In this document: positions 33,216 through 42,479 of the stretch, piece by piece
Layout of the letters: every line of letters begins with the position of its first letter
Numbering within the stretch: position 1 is the first letter of the stretch
NCBI GenBank assembly: GCA_018065565.1
Contig: JAGHSZ010000036.1
Span: 1-47,358, forward strand
Reading direction: 5' to 3'
Length of the DNA: 47,358 nucleotides
Source: Candidatus Colivivens caballi
Lineage (GTDB): Bacteria > Bacteroidota > Bacteroidia > Bacteroidales > Bacteroidaceae
Program-made: the position numbers and the translations under genes
The notes under the pieces: generated by a model
The model's input: the letters and a program-made list of their open reading frames with translations, nothing else
What the model was told of the DNA's origin: nothing
The model's database searches: none

Positions 33216-33695
33216 ATGAGCAAATTTGAAAGTCAGATAAAGCAGGTGAACGCATCGCAGGATGTGGTGTATGCAAAACTCAGCGACCTCAACAACCTGT
33301 CGTCACTCAAGGAGAAGATGAACGACCCTACATTGCAGGAGCGCATCAAGGGACACATTCCCGAAGGAAAACTCGAAGATGTCAAGAAGCATCTGGAGTC
33401 GTTGGAGTGTGACACTGACACTGTAAGTATGAATGTGCCGCCAGTGGGCAAGATGGCAATCCAGATTGTCGAGCGTGAACCAGCCAAGTGCGTCAAGTTT
33501 TCTTCGGTGAAATCGCCACTTGGATTCACACTCTGGGTTCAGATTCTTCCCGTGACCGACACCACGAGCAAGATGAAACTCACTATTGAGGCCAACATCA
33601 ACCCGTTCATGAAGGCCATGCTGGAGAAGCCGCTGCGCGAAGGCATCGACAAATTGGCTGATATGCTTTCGATGATTCCATATAACATGGCTTAG
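33216..33695 (+). CDS. SRPBCC (START-like) family protein
   Basis: The 159-residue protein starts MSKFESQIKQVNAS and shows the SRPBCC pattern: an N-terminal strand with VYAKLSDLNNLSSLKEKM, a strand series with VKFSSVKSPLGFTLWVQI, and a long C-terminal helix (MKAMLEKPLREGIDKLADML). These folds bind hydrophobic ligands. No catalytic residue can be assigned. It precedes argH, with 94 bp between; the function is unknown. Confidence 0.8.
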   Translation: MSKFESQIKQVNASQDVVYAKLSDLNNLSSLKEKMNDPTLQERIKGHIPEGKLEDVKKHLESLECDTDTVSMNVPPVGKMAIQIVEREPAKCVKFSSVKSPLGFTLWVQILPVTDTTSKMKLTIEANINPFMKAMLEKPLREGIDKLADMLSMIPYNMA

Positions 33696-33789
33696 TGCTG
33701 TGGCGTGGCATCGGGGCTTTCTGCATAAGGCAAAATGCTTACCGGCCTCTTCCACCCTAAACCACCAATTCCCAAACACCCAACTCCCA

Positions 33790-35124
33790 ATGGATAAACT
33801 GTGGACAAAGAATGCGCGAATGACCGATGAAATCGAGCGTTTCACTGTCGGACGCGACCGCGAGATGGATCTCTATCTGGCAAAATATGATGTGATGGGT
33901 TCGATGGCTCATGTCACTATGCTCGAGTCAATCGGACTGATTGCTTCCGAAGAACTTCCTGTGCTGCTCGATGCCTTGAAGACAATCTACCGCACTGCTG
34001 AGCGTGGTGAATTTGTCATTGAAGAAGGTGTGGAGGATGTACACTCACAAGTGGAACTGATGCTCACACGCCAGCTTGGCGACCTGGGCAAGAAGATACA
34101 TTCAGGGCGCTCACGCAACGACCAGGTGCTGGTTGACCTCAAACTGTTCATCCGCGACCAACTGCGTGAGATTGCTGAACTCACCAAGACGCTTTTCGAC
34201 GAACTCATCGAAAAAAGTGCACAATATAAGCATGTGCTGATGCCTGGCTACACCCATCTTCAAGTGGCTATGCCATCCAGTTTCGGACTGTGGTTTGGCG
34301 CCTATGCAGAGAGCCTTGTCGATGACATGCAGTATCTGCTTGCAGCATGGCGCATCACCAACCGCAACCCTCTTGGTTCGGCAGCAGGCTATGGTTCTTC
34401 ATTCCCGCTCAATCGTCAGATGACCACCGACCTCCTCGGTTTCGACTCGATGGACTATAATGTGGTATATGCCCAGATGGGTCGAGGCAAGACCGAACGC
34501 AATGTGGCATTCTCAATGGCGAGTGTTGCCGGGACTCTTGCCAAACTGGCATTCGATGCCTGTATGTTCAACAGTCAGAACTTCGGTTTTGTGAAACTTC
34601 CTGACGACTGCACCACCGGTTCAAGCATCATGCCTCACAAGAAGAATCCAGATGTGTTCGAACTCACACGCGCCAAGTGCAACAAGATTCAGTCGCTGCC
34701 GCAGACAGTGATGATGATAATGAACAACCTGCCTTGTGGATATTTCCGCGACTTGCAAATCATCAAGGAGGTGTTCCTGCCTGCATTTGATGACCTCAAG
34801 GATTGTCTGCGTATGGCTGCATATATCATCAACAAGATAAAAGTGAACGAGCATCTGCTCGACAATCCGATATACGACCTTATGTTCTCGGTGGAGGAAG
34901 TGAACCGCCTTGCAGCCAGTGGCACTCCGTTCCGTGATGCTTACAAGCAGGTTGGTCTCGCCATCGAAGCAGGAAACTTCACTCCCGACAAGGACATACA
35001 TCACACTCACGAGGGCAGTATCGGCAACCTCTGCAATGACAAGATTCAGACTTTGATGACCAAAATACTCGATGAATTCGACTTCTCTCGGCTCGACAAG
35101 GCGATTGCATCGCTCACTCAGTAG
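33790..35124 (+). CDS. argH: Argininosuccinate lyase
   Basis: The last enzyme of arginine synthesis splits argininosuccinate to arginine and fumarate. Motifs of the fumarase/aspartase superfamily are all present: the N-terminal HSGRSRNDQV, the substrate loop PGYTHLQVAMP, and the mobile signature loop GSSIMPHKKNPD near residue 278. The protein is 444 residues. Upstream in-frame codons to 33700 read through a non-coding leader, so MDKLWTKNARM at 33790 is taken as the start. Codon style matches the neighbours. Confidence 0.95.
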   Translation: MDKLWTKNARMTDEIERFTVGRDREMDLYLAKYDVMGSMAHVTMLESIGLIASEELPVLLDALKTIYRTAERGEFVIEEGVEDVHSQVELMLTRQLGDLGKKIHSGRSRNDQVLVDLKLFIRDQLREIAELTKTLFDELIEKSAQYKHVLMPGYTHLQVAMPSSFGLWFGAYAESLVDDMQYLLAAWRITNRNPLGSAAGYGSSFPLNRQMTTDLLGFDSMDYNVVYAQMGRGKTERNVAFSMASVAGTLAKLAFDACMFNSQNFGFVKLPDDCTTGSSIMPHKKNPDVFELTRAKCNKIQSLPQTVMMIMNNLPCGYFRDLQIIKEVFLPAFDDLKDCLRMAAYIINKIKVNEHLLDNPIYDLMFSVEEVNRLAASGTPFRDAYKQVGLAIEAGNFTPDKDIHHTHEGSIGNLCNDKIQTLMTKILDEFDFSRLDKAIASLTQ

Positions 35125-35213
35125 GATTAGTTGAGTCCAGTTCCTCCCACGAAGGAACATCCACTGCAACAAACTTGTCCGGCACACAGCCGGGCGCAAT
35201 CGTCATAGTGCTT

Positions 35214-36185
35214 ATGAAATACAAATATTGTGGCAATTCCGGCATACAGTTGCCAGTGCTTTCACTTGGACTCTGGCACAACTTTGGTGATGTCGATTCG
35301 TTCGACACAGCCACCCGTATGATTCTTCATGCCTTCGATTCCGGCATCTGCCATTTCGACCTTGCCAACAACTACGGGCCACCTCCTGGCAGTGCCGAGA
35401 CAAACTTTGGCAAGATATTCCGCGACAATCTCAAGGCACACCGTGACGAGATGTTCATTTCGAGCAAGGCGGGTCATGATATGTGGCAGGGAGTGTATGG
35501 CACTGGTTCGTCGCGCAAGAACATCATTGCTTCGTGCGACCAGAGTTTGCGCCGCACTGGGCTCGATTATTTCGACATATTCTATTCTCATGTCTATGAC
35601 GGAGTGACCCCGGTGGAGGAAACCATGCAGGCACTCATCGACCTTGTCCGACAGGGAAAGGCACTCTATGTGGGCATCTCTAAATATCCACCCGAGAAGC
35701 AGCAACTGGCATACGACATACTGCGCGAGGCACATGTGCCTTGCCTGTTGAGCCAATACCGTTGCTCAATGTTCGACCCGAAGGCACAGCGCGAGAACTT
35801 CCAGTTGGCACACGACAACGGCAGTGGCATCATCTGTTTCTCGCCGTTGGCTCAGGGAGTCCTGACCGACAAGTACCTAAACGGTATTCCTGATGAAAGT
35901 CGTGCTGCTCGTTCCACTGGATTCTTGCAGCGTTCACAAGTTACGAACGAACGCGTTGAGGCTGCAAGAAAGCTCGGTGAAATCGCCAAAAACCGTAATC
36001 AGTCGCTTGCCCAGATGGCACTTGCGTGGGTGCTTAGCGATGAACGGGTCACCTCATGCATCATCGGCACTTCATCGATGAAACAGTTGGAAAACAACCT
36101 TGGCACACTCAGCAATCTTGCCTTTTCTTCCGATGAAACCGAACAAATCAATCGGATTATCAATGACCCCGTACTGTTCTTCTGA
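35214..36185 (+). CDS. Aldo/keto reductase, YghZ-like
   Basis: This NADPH-dependent oxidoreductase has a TIM barrel of 323 residues. The catalytic Asp and Tyr are in FDLANNYGPPPGSAE, the Lys in FISSKAGHDMW and the His in FYSHVYDG. The PPGSAE insert after the Tyr and the length resemble E. coli YghZ, which reduces L-glyceraldehyde 3-phosphate and methylglyoxal. The C-terminal nucleotide-binding SSMKQLENNL is complete. The ATG at 35214 is preferred to an upstream one at 35175 because the family begins near MKYKYCGNSGIQL. Substrate is not certain. Confidence 0.9.
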   Translation: MKYKYCGNSGIQLPVLSLGLWHNFGDVDSFDTATRMILHAFDSGICHFDLANNYGPPPGSAETNFGKIFRDNLKAHRDEMFISSKAGHDMWQGVYGTGSSRKNIIASCDQSLRRTGLDYFDIFYSHVYDGVTPVEETMQALIDLVRQGKALYVGISKYPPEKQQLAYDILREAHVPCLLSQYRCSMFDPKAQRENFQLAHDNGSGIICFSPLAQGVLTDKYLNGIPDESRAARSTGFLQRSQVTNERVEAARKLGEIAKNRNQSLAQMALAWVLSDERVTSCIIGTSSMKQLENNLGTLSNLAFSSDETEQINRIINDPVLFF

Positions 36186-36279
36186 ACTTCTCCTTAACCC
36201 CTTCTCCCACTCGACACTTACAACCTCCCGAATATCTCTCCTCAGAATGTCACACTTTCACGACACATATTTCTCCTAA

Positions 36280-36876
36280 ATGTCACACATCAATCGGCAC
36301 ATATCTCCCACCCAGTTGTTCAGCATCATGGCTGTTGCCCTGATGTGTCTTATTGTAGGGTGCAGCAAGGATGACCTGACGACCAACCGCTATTCCACAA
36401 AATACCCGGTACGATTCTATTTTGAGGTGATTACATCGCCCGAACTCTTCAATGCAGTAGGCAATCCTGGCCAGTTTGTCACCATTCGCCCGTTGATGGG
36501 CAAAGTCGCTATCGCCAATTCCCAGCAGGAGACGGAGTACCCTTTGTCACAGATAGGATATAAGGAATTCGAGTATGGACTGGGTGGTCTGATAGTCGGC
36601 ACCAGTGCCACGCCAAATGTCAATGGAGGATTCGACCTCGTAGCCTACGACCTGTCATGTCCAAACTGCGACCGGCAGATGTTCCGTCTGACAGTACGCG
36701 ACAACGGCACCGCCCTGTGTAAAAAATGTGGAATCACTTACGACCTTAACAATTTTGGCTGGATAATGTCCGTCCCTGAAAACTGTATTTTCGACCAGCC
36801 TCGTGGACTATATAATTATCGTGTTTATTATGGAAACGGTGCCACAGGTCCGACCATAAATGTGAATAATTATTAG
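36280..36876 (+). CDS. Lipoprotein with two CxxC pairs
   Basis: The 198-residue protein has a lipoprotein signal ending in LIVGC. The mature part holds CPNC (near 128) and CKKC (near 147), followed by GITYDLNNFGW. The arrangement looks like a zinc ribbon or a Rieske-like fold in which the iron ligands are all Cys; a Rieske site would need two His. No family is named with confidence. It lies just before the SusC promoter but on its own, and a weak leader repeat (36241-36291, cacatttctcc-like) precedes it. Confidence 0.7.
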   Translation: MSHINRHISPTQLFSIMAVALMCLIVGCSKDDLTTNRYSTKYPVRFYFEVITSPELFNAVGNPGQFVTIRPLMGKVAIANSQQETEYPLSQIGYKEFEYGLGGLIVGTSATPNVNGGFDLVAYDLSCPNCDRQMFRLTVRDNGTALCKKCGITYDLNNFGWIMSVPENCIFDQPRGLYNYRVYYGNGATGPTINVNNY

Positions 36877-37021
36877 TTTTTGAATTATCTTGTAGCCTTG
36901 ATTGTGTATATTTATAAACATTAGTGTGCTTTCATTTTGTAAGCTCTTTGCGTGTATTTGTGTTCATTTGTCAAGCAATGCAAAGAATAATTTAAGATAT
37001 TTTAGTTTTTCTTATAAAAAG

Positions 37022-37053
37022 TTGTGATTAAACGAAATTAATTCGTAACTTTG
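37022..37053 (+). promoter_or_regulatory. Promoter of the SusC/SusD locus
   Basis: TTG at 37022-37024 and TAACTTTG at 37046-37053 with 21 bp between fit a Bacteroidetes promoter. The predicted start near 37059 leaves a leader of about 195 nt before SusC, long enough to hold regulatory structure. Confidence 0.75.
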
Positions 37054-37105
37054 CGCTCTCAAATGCGCGTATAGCGCGTGTATGAGCGTGCGTTTATGCA
37101 AGCTT

Positions 37106-37145
37106 CAATAAGTTTTGTCAATATGCAATAAGTTTTGTCAATATG
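37106..37145 (+). repeat. Perfect 20-bp tandem repeat in the SusC leader
   Basis: CAATAAGTTTTGTCAATATG occurs twice head to tail (37106-37125 and 37126-37145). It lies in the 5' leader, about 110 bp before the start codon. An upstream stretch of GCGTATAGCGCGTGTATGAGCG (split as alternating GCG units) may fold separately. It could be an operator or a recent slippage duplication. Confidence 0.8.
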
Positions 37146-37253
37146 CAAGTTGTGAAAACTGATTGGATGCCATGATGAATAATTGAGCCTGTTGATGCAT
37201 ATAAAAGTGAAGAATTAAATGAAAAACTAAATCAATATTAAAAAACAAGTATT

Positions 37254-40200
37254 ATGGTTAAAAGATTATCAATGCTTTCGGCTTTGCTGTTCGTGTTTAC
37301 TGCAATAGCATTAGCCCAGGTAAAGGTTTCTGGAACTGTAATTGCTGCTGACACCAAGGAAGAGGTAATTGGTGCAACTATTCAGGTTGAAGGTCAGCCT
37401 TCAGTCGGAACTGTCACTGACTACAACGGTAATTTTACCCTGTCTGTGCCAGCAGGCAAGAAAATCATCATCAGCTACATTGGCTATGACAGCAAGACTG
37501 TCGCACCAAAAGCTAACATGAAGATTGTTCTGGAACAAAGTTCTGTAGCCGTTGACGAAGTCGTGGTTACGGGTATGCAACAAATGGACAAGCGTCTGTT
37601 TACAGGCGCCACTGCCAAGATTTCTGCCGACAAGGCAAAACTCGATGGTATCGCTGATGTCAGCCGTGCCCTTGAAGGCCGTATCGCCGGTGTCTCTGTA
37701 CAGAATGTCTCTGGTACATTCGGTACTGCTCCAAAGATTCGTGTCCGTGGTGCAACATCAATCTACGGTAGTTCAAAGCCACTGTGGGTCATCGATGGTG
37801 TCATCCAGGAAGATGCTGTTGATGTAAGTGCTGACGACCTGTCATCAGGTGATGCTGTTACTTTGATTTCAAATGCAATCGCAGGTTTGAGTGCCGACGA
37901 CATCGAGAGTTTCCAGGTACTGAAGGACGGTAGTGCAACATCAATCTATGGTGCTCGTGCAATGGCAGGTGTCGTAGTCATCACCACCAAGCGTGGTAAG
38001 GCTGGACGCTCAACAATCAACTATACAGGTGAGTTCACAATGCGTCTGAAACCATCATATAGCGACTACAACATCTGTAACTCTCAGGAGCAGATGGGTA
38101 TCTACAAGGAAATGGCAGACAAGGGTTGGCTCGAGTTCTCAGCACTCGCTAACAGTTCTTCAAACGGTCTCTATGGCCGTATGTACAACGAAATGGTTAC
38201 ATACGATGAACTGACCGACTCTTACGGTCTCCCTCACACTGACGCTGCAATGGCTCGTTATCTTCAGGATGCAGAATTCAGAAATACTGACTGGTTCGAC
38301 CTCCTCTTCGATTCAAGCGTAATGCAGAACCACTCTATCGGTATCTCAACAGGTACAGAGAAGGCTAACCTCTATGGTTCTGTCAGCGTGCTCACCGACC
38401 CAGGATGGACAAAGCAGAGCAAGGTGAGTCGTTACACTGCAAACATGAATGCAACTTTCAACCTCTCAGACAAACTCTCTGCATCAATCCTCACTAATGG
38501 TTCATACCGTGATCAGAGAGCTCCTGGTACACTTGCCCGTTCTACCGATGTTGTCAGTGGTGCTGTCCGTCGTGATTTCGATATCAACCCATTCAGCTAT
38601 TCACTCAACACATCCCGTACACTTGACCCAGAAGGCATGTATCGTAGAAACTATGCTCCATTCAGCATCTTCGACGAACTTGACAACAACTACCTCCAGC
38701 TCAATGTTGCCGACATGAAGTTCCAGGGCGAGATTTCTTACAAGCCAATCCGTGGTCTCGAATTGAAGGCGATGGTTGCTTACCGCACTCAGCGCACTTC
38801 ACAGGAACACTTCATCCTCAACGAAAGTAACCAGGCTGAAACTTACCGTGCTGGTGTTGGCAATCCAAACATCCAGAGCAGTAACCACTATCTCTACACA
38901 GACCCTGACAAACCAAACTCACTGCCAATCTCTGTAATGCCTAATGGTGGTATCTACACTCGCAACAACTACGGTGTTGACCAGTACGACTTCCGTGGAA
39001 CTGCACAATATAATAAGGTGTGGAACGAAACTCACATCATGAACCTCTTTGCCGGTATTGAAGCAAACAAGACTGACAAGGACCAGACCTACAACTCAGA
39101 ATATGGTGTTGACTACAACAACGCACGCCTTGTGAAGATCACTCCTGACTTCTTCAAGCAGGCAAGTGAGGAAGGTACAACCCTCAGCTCGTTCTCAAAG
39201 AGCTGGACACGCAACTTCGCTTACTTCTTCAATGGCAACTATTCTTACAAGGGACGCTACATCGCAAATGCAACACTGCGTTATGAAGGTTCTAACAAAC
39301 TCGGTAAGGCTCGTTCAAGCCGCTGGCTCCCTACTTGGAATATGTCAGCAGGATGGAACGCACACGAAGAACAGTGGTTCCAGGACTTCATGATGGACCA
39401 CAACAACTGGTTCTCACACTTTGCACTCCGTCTCTCTTACTCTCTGACTGCCGACCGTGGTCCATCTGCTGCATCAAATGCAATGGCCATCTTCGCTCCA
39501 GACCTCCTTTGGCGTCCACAGTCTGACATGCAGGAGACTGTCATCCGTCTGTCAAACATCGCCAACACAGAACTCACTTATGAAAAGAAGAAAGAGTTCA
39601 ACCTCGGTTTTGACGCAGGTTTCCTTGACAACCGCATCAATGTGAACTTCGATATCTACTGGCGTAACAACTACGACCTGATTGGTTACACCCAGACACA
39701 GGGTTGCGGTGGTTTCATCCGCAAGCTTGCTAATGTGGCAACAATGAAGTCAGGTGGTGTTGAAGCAACAATCAGTTCTACAAACATCAGCACAAAGGAT
39801 TTCAAGTGGACAACCGACTTGACATTCTCTTATGCTCACAATGAAATCACAGACCTCCAGTCAAAGTCAAGTGTGCTCGACCTCGTTTCTGGAACAAGTT
39901 CAACTCACTTCCGTGAAGGATATCCAGTGTCAGCACTCTTCTCAATCCCATTCAAGGGTCTGAACGACGAAGGTATTCCTACATTCATCAATGAAAACGG
40001 TGACCTCACATCAACCGAAATCTACTTCCAGGAATACGAGAAACTCGACTTCCTCAAGTATGAAGGCCCAACAGAACCACCTTACACAGGTGGTCTCAAC
40101 AACCTCCTCACTTACAAGAACTGGCGTCTGAACCTCTTCTTGACTTACTCTTTCGGCAATGTAGTTCGTCTCGACCGCGTATTCTCTGCTTCTTATTCCG

Positions 40201-40592
40201 ACCAGAGCGCTATGCCTAAGGAATTCAAGAACCGCTGGGTACAGTCAGGTGATGAAAATATAACTGACATTCCAGTTATCGCCAGCGTTCGTCAGTGCCG
40301 CGACATCGACCACATCGGTTATGCTTACAACGCATACAACTACTCTGACGCACGAGTTGCAAAGGGCGACTTCATCCGCCTCAAGGATGTGTCACTCACT
40401 TATGAAATCCCTTCAAAGCTTCTCAAGCGCATCGGCCTCAACAGCGCATCTCTCAAGATGGATGCAACCAACCTCTGTCTGCTCTACTCTGACAAGAAGC
40501 TCAACGGACAGGACCCTGAATTCGTTAACTCAGGTGGTGTTGCTTCTCCGCTCTCTCGACAGTTTACATTCACACTCCGCTTAGGTATGTAA
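37254..40592 (+). CDS. SusC/RagA-type TonB-dependent outer-membrane transporter
   Basis: This 1112-residue outer-membrane protein moves bound nutrients into the periplasm using TonB energy. A signal peptide (1-21, ending AIALA) is followed by a carboxypeptidase-regulatory-like domain (about 23-95, VSGTVIAADTKEEVIGAT), then the TonB box region DEVVVTGMQQ, the plug domain with IRVRGATSIYGSSKPLWVIDG and SIYGARAMAGVVVITTK, and the barrel to the C-terminus. It is paired with the SusD gene 50 bp downstream. The substrate cannot be read from the transporter alone. Confidence 0.96.
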   Translation: MVKRLSMLSALLFVFTAIALAQVKVSGTVIAADTKEEVIGATIQVEGQPSVGTVTDYNGNFTLSVPAGKKIIISYIGYDSKTVAPKANMKIVLEQSSVAVDEVVVTGMQQMDKRLFTGATAKISADKAKLDGIADVSRALEGRIAGVSVQNVSGTFGTAPKIRVRGATSIYGSSKPLWVIDGVIQEDAVDVSADDLSSGDAVTLISNAIAGLSADDIESFQVLKDGSATSIYGARAMAGVVVITTKRGKAGRSTINYTGEFTMRLKPSYSDYNICNSQEQMGIYKEMADKGWLEFSALANSSSNGLYGRMYNEMVTYDELTDSYGLPHTDAAMARYLQDAEFRNTDWFDLLFDSSVMQNHSIGISTGTEKANLYGSVSVLTDPGWTKQSKVSRYTANMNATFNLSDKLSASILTNGSYRDQRAPGTLARSTDVVSGAVRRDFDINPFSYSLNTSRTLDPEGMYRRNYAPFSIFDELDNNYLQLNVADMKFQGEISYKPIRGLELKAMVAYRTQRTSQEHFILNESNQAETYRAGVGNPNIQSSNHYLYTDPDKPNSLPISVMPNGGIYTRNNYGVDQYDFRGTAQYNKVWNETHIMNLFAGIEANKTDKDQTYNSEYGVDYNNARLVKITPDFFKQASEEGTTLSSFSKSWTRNFAYFFNGNYSYKGRYIANATLRYEGSNKLGKARSSRWLPTWNMSAGWNAHEEQWFQDFMMDHNNWFSHFALRLSYSLTADRGPSAASNAMAIFAPDLLWRPQSDMQETVIRLSNIANTELTYEKKKEFNLGFDAGFLDNRINVNFDIYWRNNYDLIGYTQTQGCGGFIRKLANVATMKSGGVEATISSTNISTKDFKWTTDLTFSYAHNEITDLQSKSSVLDLVSGTSSTHFREGYPVSALFSIPFKGLNDEGIPTFINENGDLTSTEIYFQEYEKLDFLKYEGPTEPPYTGGLNNLLTYKNWRLNLFLTYSFGNVVRLDRVFSASYSDQSAMPKEFKNRWVQSGDENITDIPVIASVRQCRDIDHIGYAYNAYNYSDARVAKGDFIRLKDVSLTYEIPSKLLKRIGLNSASLKMDATNLCLLYSDKKLNGQDPEFVNSGGVASPLSRQFTFTLRLGM

Positions 40593-40642
40593 TTGGAAAT
40601 TGGAACAAGTTATATATAATAATATAAATAAGGTATAAGATT

Positions 40643-42460
40643 ATGACAAAGAAAAATATAAAGTCAATTGTAGCCGCACTCTTGCTGATGCCAGTCGTTG
40701 GCGCATTCACAAGTTGTGACGACTTCCTCGACCAGGTGCCAGATGAGCGCGTAGAAATCTCTACTGTGCCTCAGGTGCTCCAGTTGCTGACGAGCGCATA
40801 CCCTACTTCCAATTACGGATGGTTGTGTGAACTTTCAAGCGACAACATGATTGACATCAATGCCAACTTCATGGCAACTCAGAACAGTGGTAACGAACTC
40901 CTCGTTCACTACAATCTGACATCCAGCGACCGTATGGACGATGAAATCTACAAGTTCGAACCAGTGAAGTCATCTACATCCAGCGATTCACCTTTCGACA
41001 TCTGGGAGTCATTCTATTACAGTATCGCTACTGCCAACTTCGCACTTCAGTATCTTGATGAAATCAAGGAAGATGCAGGTCTGACAGACTCAACCATGTC
41101 GAACAACATGAAGGCAGCCTACGGTGAGGCTTACCTCATCCGTGCATACTGCCACTTCATCCTCGTCAACATCTTCTCACAGGCATACAAGAACGACGAA
41201 GCCAGCAAGGCCGATATCGGTATCCCTTATGTGACAGAGGTTGAAGACAAGGTCTTTGGCGACTACGACCGTAGCAATGTGACCGAGACTTACAACAAGA
41301 TTGAGGCTGACCTTCTTAAAGGTCTTGAACTCATCAGCGACATCAACTTCGAGGTTGCTCCTAAGTATCACTTCAACACAAATGCTGCACATGCATTTGC
41401 TGCCCGCTTCTACCTCTTCAAGCGTCAGTACGAGAAGGTTATCGAACATGCTGACATCGTTCTTGGCACTGACCCTGAAATCCTCCCAACCAAGCTCATG
41501 AGCTATGCCGGACTCGACAGCTGTCAGTCAAGCAAGGACTTCGCTACTGTATGGCAGGGACCACAGGAAGCAAACAACCTGATGCTCTTCATCACTTATT
41601 CAACTCAGGGCCGTAATGCCGTAGGTAGCCGTTATGCAACTGCTGGTAAGGCACTCCGTGACATCGAATACCACCTCGGTCCAAACTGGCGCTGGTACAT
41701 GATGCCATGTGCAAGTATCGGTGGTAACTTCTGGGACGGAACATCTGACCACGGTTATTTCAGTGGCCGTATCTGCGAACAGTTCGAATACACCGACAAG
41801 GTTGCCGGCATCGGTTACGCTCATGTCATCCGTCGTGAATTCACAGGCTGCGAACTTCTGCTCGAACGAATTGAAGCCAAGTTGCTCAAGGATGACCCTG
41901 ACAAGGAAGGTGCCATTCAGGACATGATTGCTTACGAGGCAAGCCGTATGTCATTCACTCCTGAGACTTACGCATATCGTACAGCAGGTGGTGCTATGGA
42001 GCCACTTACAAAGGAACTCATCGACAAATGGTACGACCCAACCAAGGAAGCAAACCTCCGTCACTCAAATGTTCTCGCCGACTGGAGCTTCACCCAGAAT
42101 GTCAGCCCAGAATTCAGAATTGCAGATTCACTTTATATCTACATGAACTGTCTGAACGACATGCGCCGTTATGAAGTTGCATGGTCTGGTCACCGTTTCT
42201 TCGACCTCAAGCGTATGGGTATCGAATACTCACATGTATATGGTGAAAAGGCTGAGACTGGTGTAGTGAACGACACCATTGTCATGACTGCCAACGACAA
42301 GCGCCGTGCCATCGAACTTCCACAGGAAGTACTCGTAGCAGGTATGCCTTCATCTTATGAGCCTGCAAAGGTGTCAATCCTCGACAACAGAGCCGTACTT
42401 GCTCCTGTAGTTGATGACAAGGCAGCAGCCACCAAGAAGAGATATTTCATCTTTAAATAA
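40643..42460 (+). CDS. SusD/RagB-type substrate-binding lipoprotein
   Basis: This surface lipoprotein caps the SusC barrel and binds the nutrient. The signal ends GAFTSC, with lipidated Cys at about 25, followed by DDFLDQVPDER. It is 605 residues with TPR-like helices, including YLIRAYCHFILVNIFSQAY and FAARFYLFKRQYEKVIEHAD, and the usual SusD C-terminal half with the RYEVAWSGHRFFDLKRMG segment. The pair is placed as in other Bacteroidetes uptake loci. Confidence 0.95.
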   Translation: MTKKNIKSIVAALLLMPVVGAFTSCDDFLDQVPDERVEISTVPQVLQLLTSAYPTSNYGWLCELSSDNMIDINANFMATQNSGNELLVHYNLTSSDRMDDEIYKFEPVKSSTSSDSPFDIWESFYYSIATANFALQYLDEIKEDAGLTDSTMSNNMKAAYGEAYLIRAYCHFILVNIFSQAYKNDEASKADIGIPYVTEVEDKVFGDYDRSNVTETYNKIEADLLKGLELISDINFEVAPKYHFNTNAAHAFAARFYLFKRQYEKVIEHADIVLGTDPEILPTKLMSYAGLDSCQSSKDFATVWQGPQEANNLMLFITYSTQGRNAVGSRYATAGKALRDIEYHLGPNWRWYMMPCASIGGNFWDGTSDHGYFSGRICEQFEYTDKVAGIGYAHVIRREFTGCELLLERIEAKLLKDDPDKEGAIQDMIAYEASRMSFTPETYAYRTAGGAMEPLTKELIDKWYDPTKEANLRHSNVLADWSFTQNVSPEFRIADSLYIYMNCLNDMRRYEVAWSGHRFFDLKRMGIEYSHVYGEKAETGVVNDTIVMTANDKRRAIELPQEVLVAGMPSSYEPAKVSILDNRAVLAPVVDDKAAATKKRYFIFK

Positions 42461-42463
42461 ATA

Positions 42464-42471
42464 AAAGGAGG
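42464..42471 (+). promoter_or_regulatory. Strong Shine-Dalgarno before the metallopeptidase gene
   Basis: AAAGGAGG lies 8 bp before the ATG at 42480. Most genes here lack an obvious Shine-Dalgarno sequence, as usual in Bacteroidetes, so this is notable and supports the start at 42480. Confidence 0.7.
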
Positions 42472-42479
42472 ACATAGAA

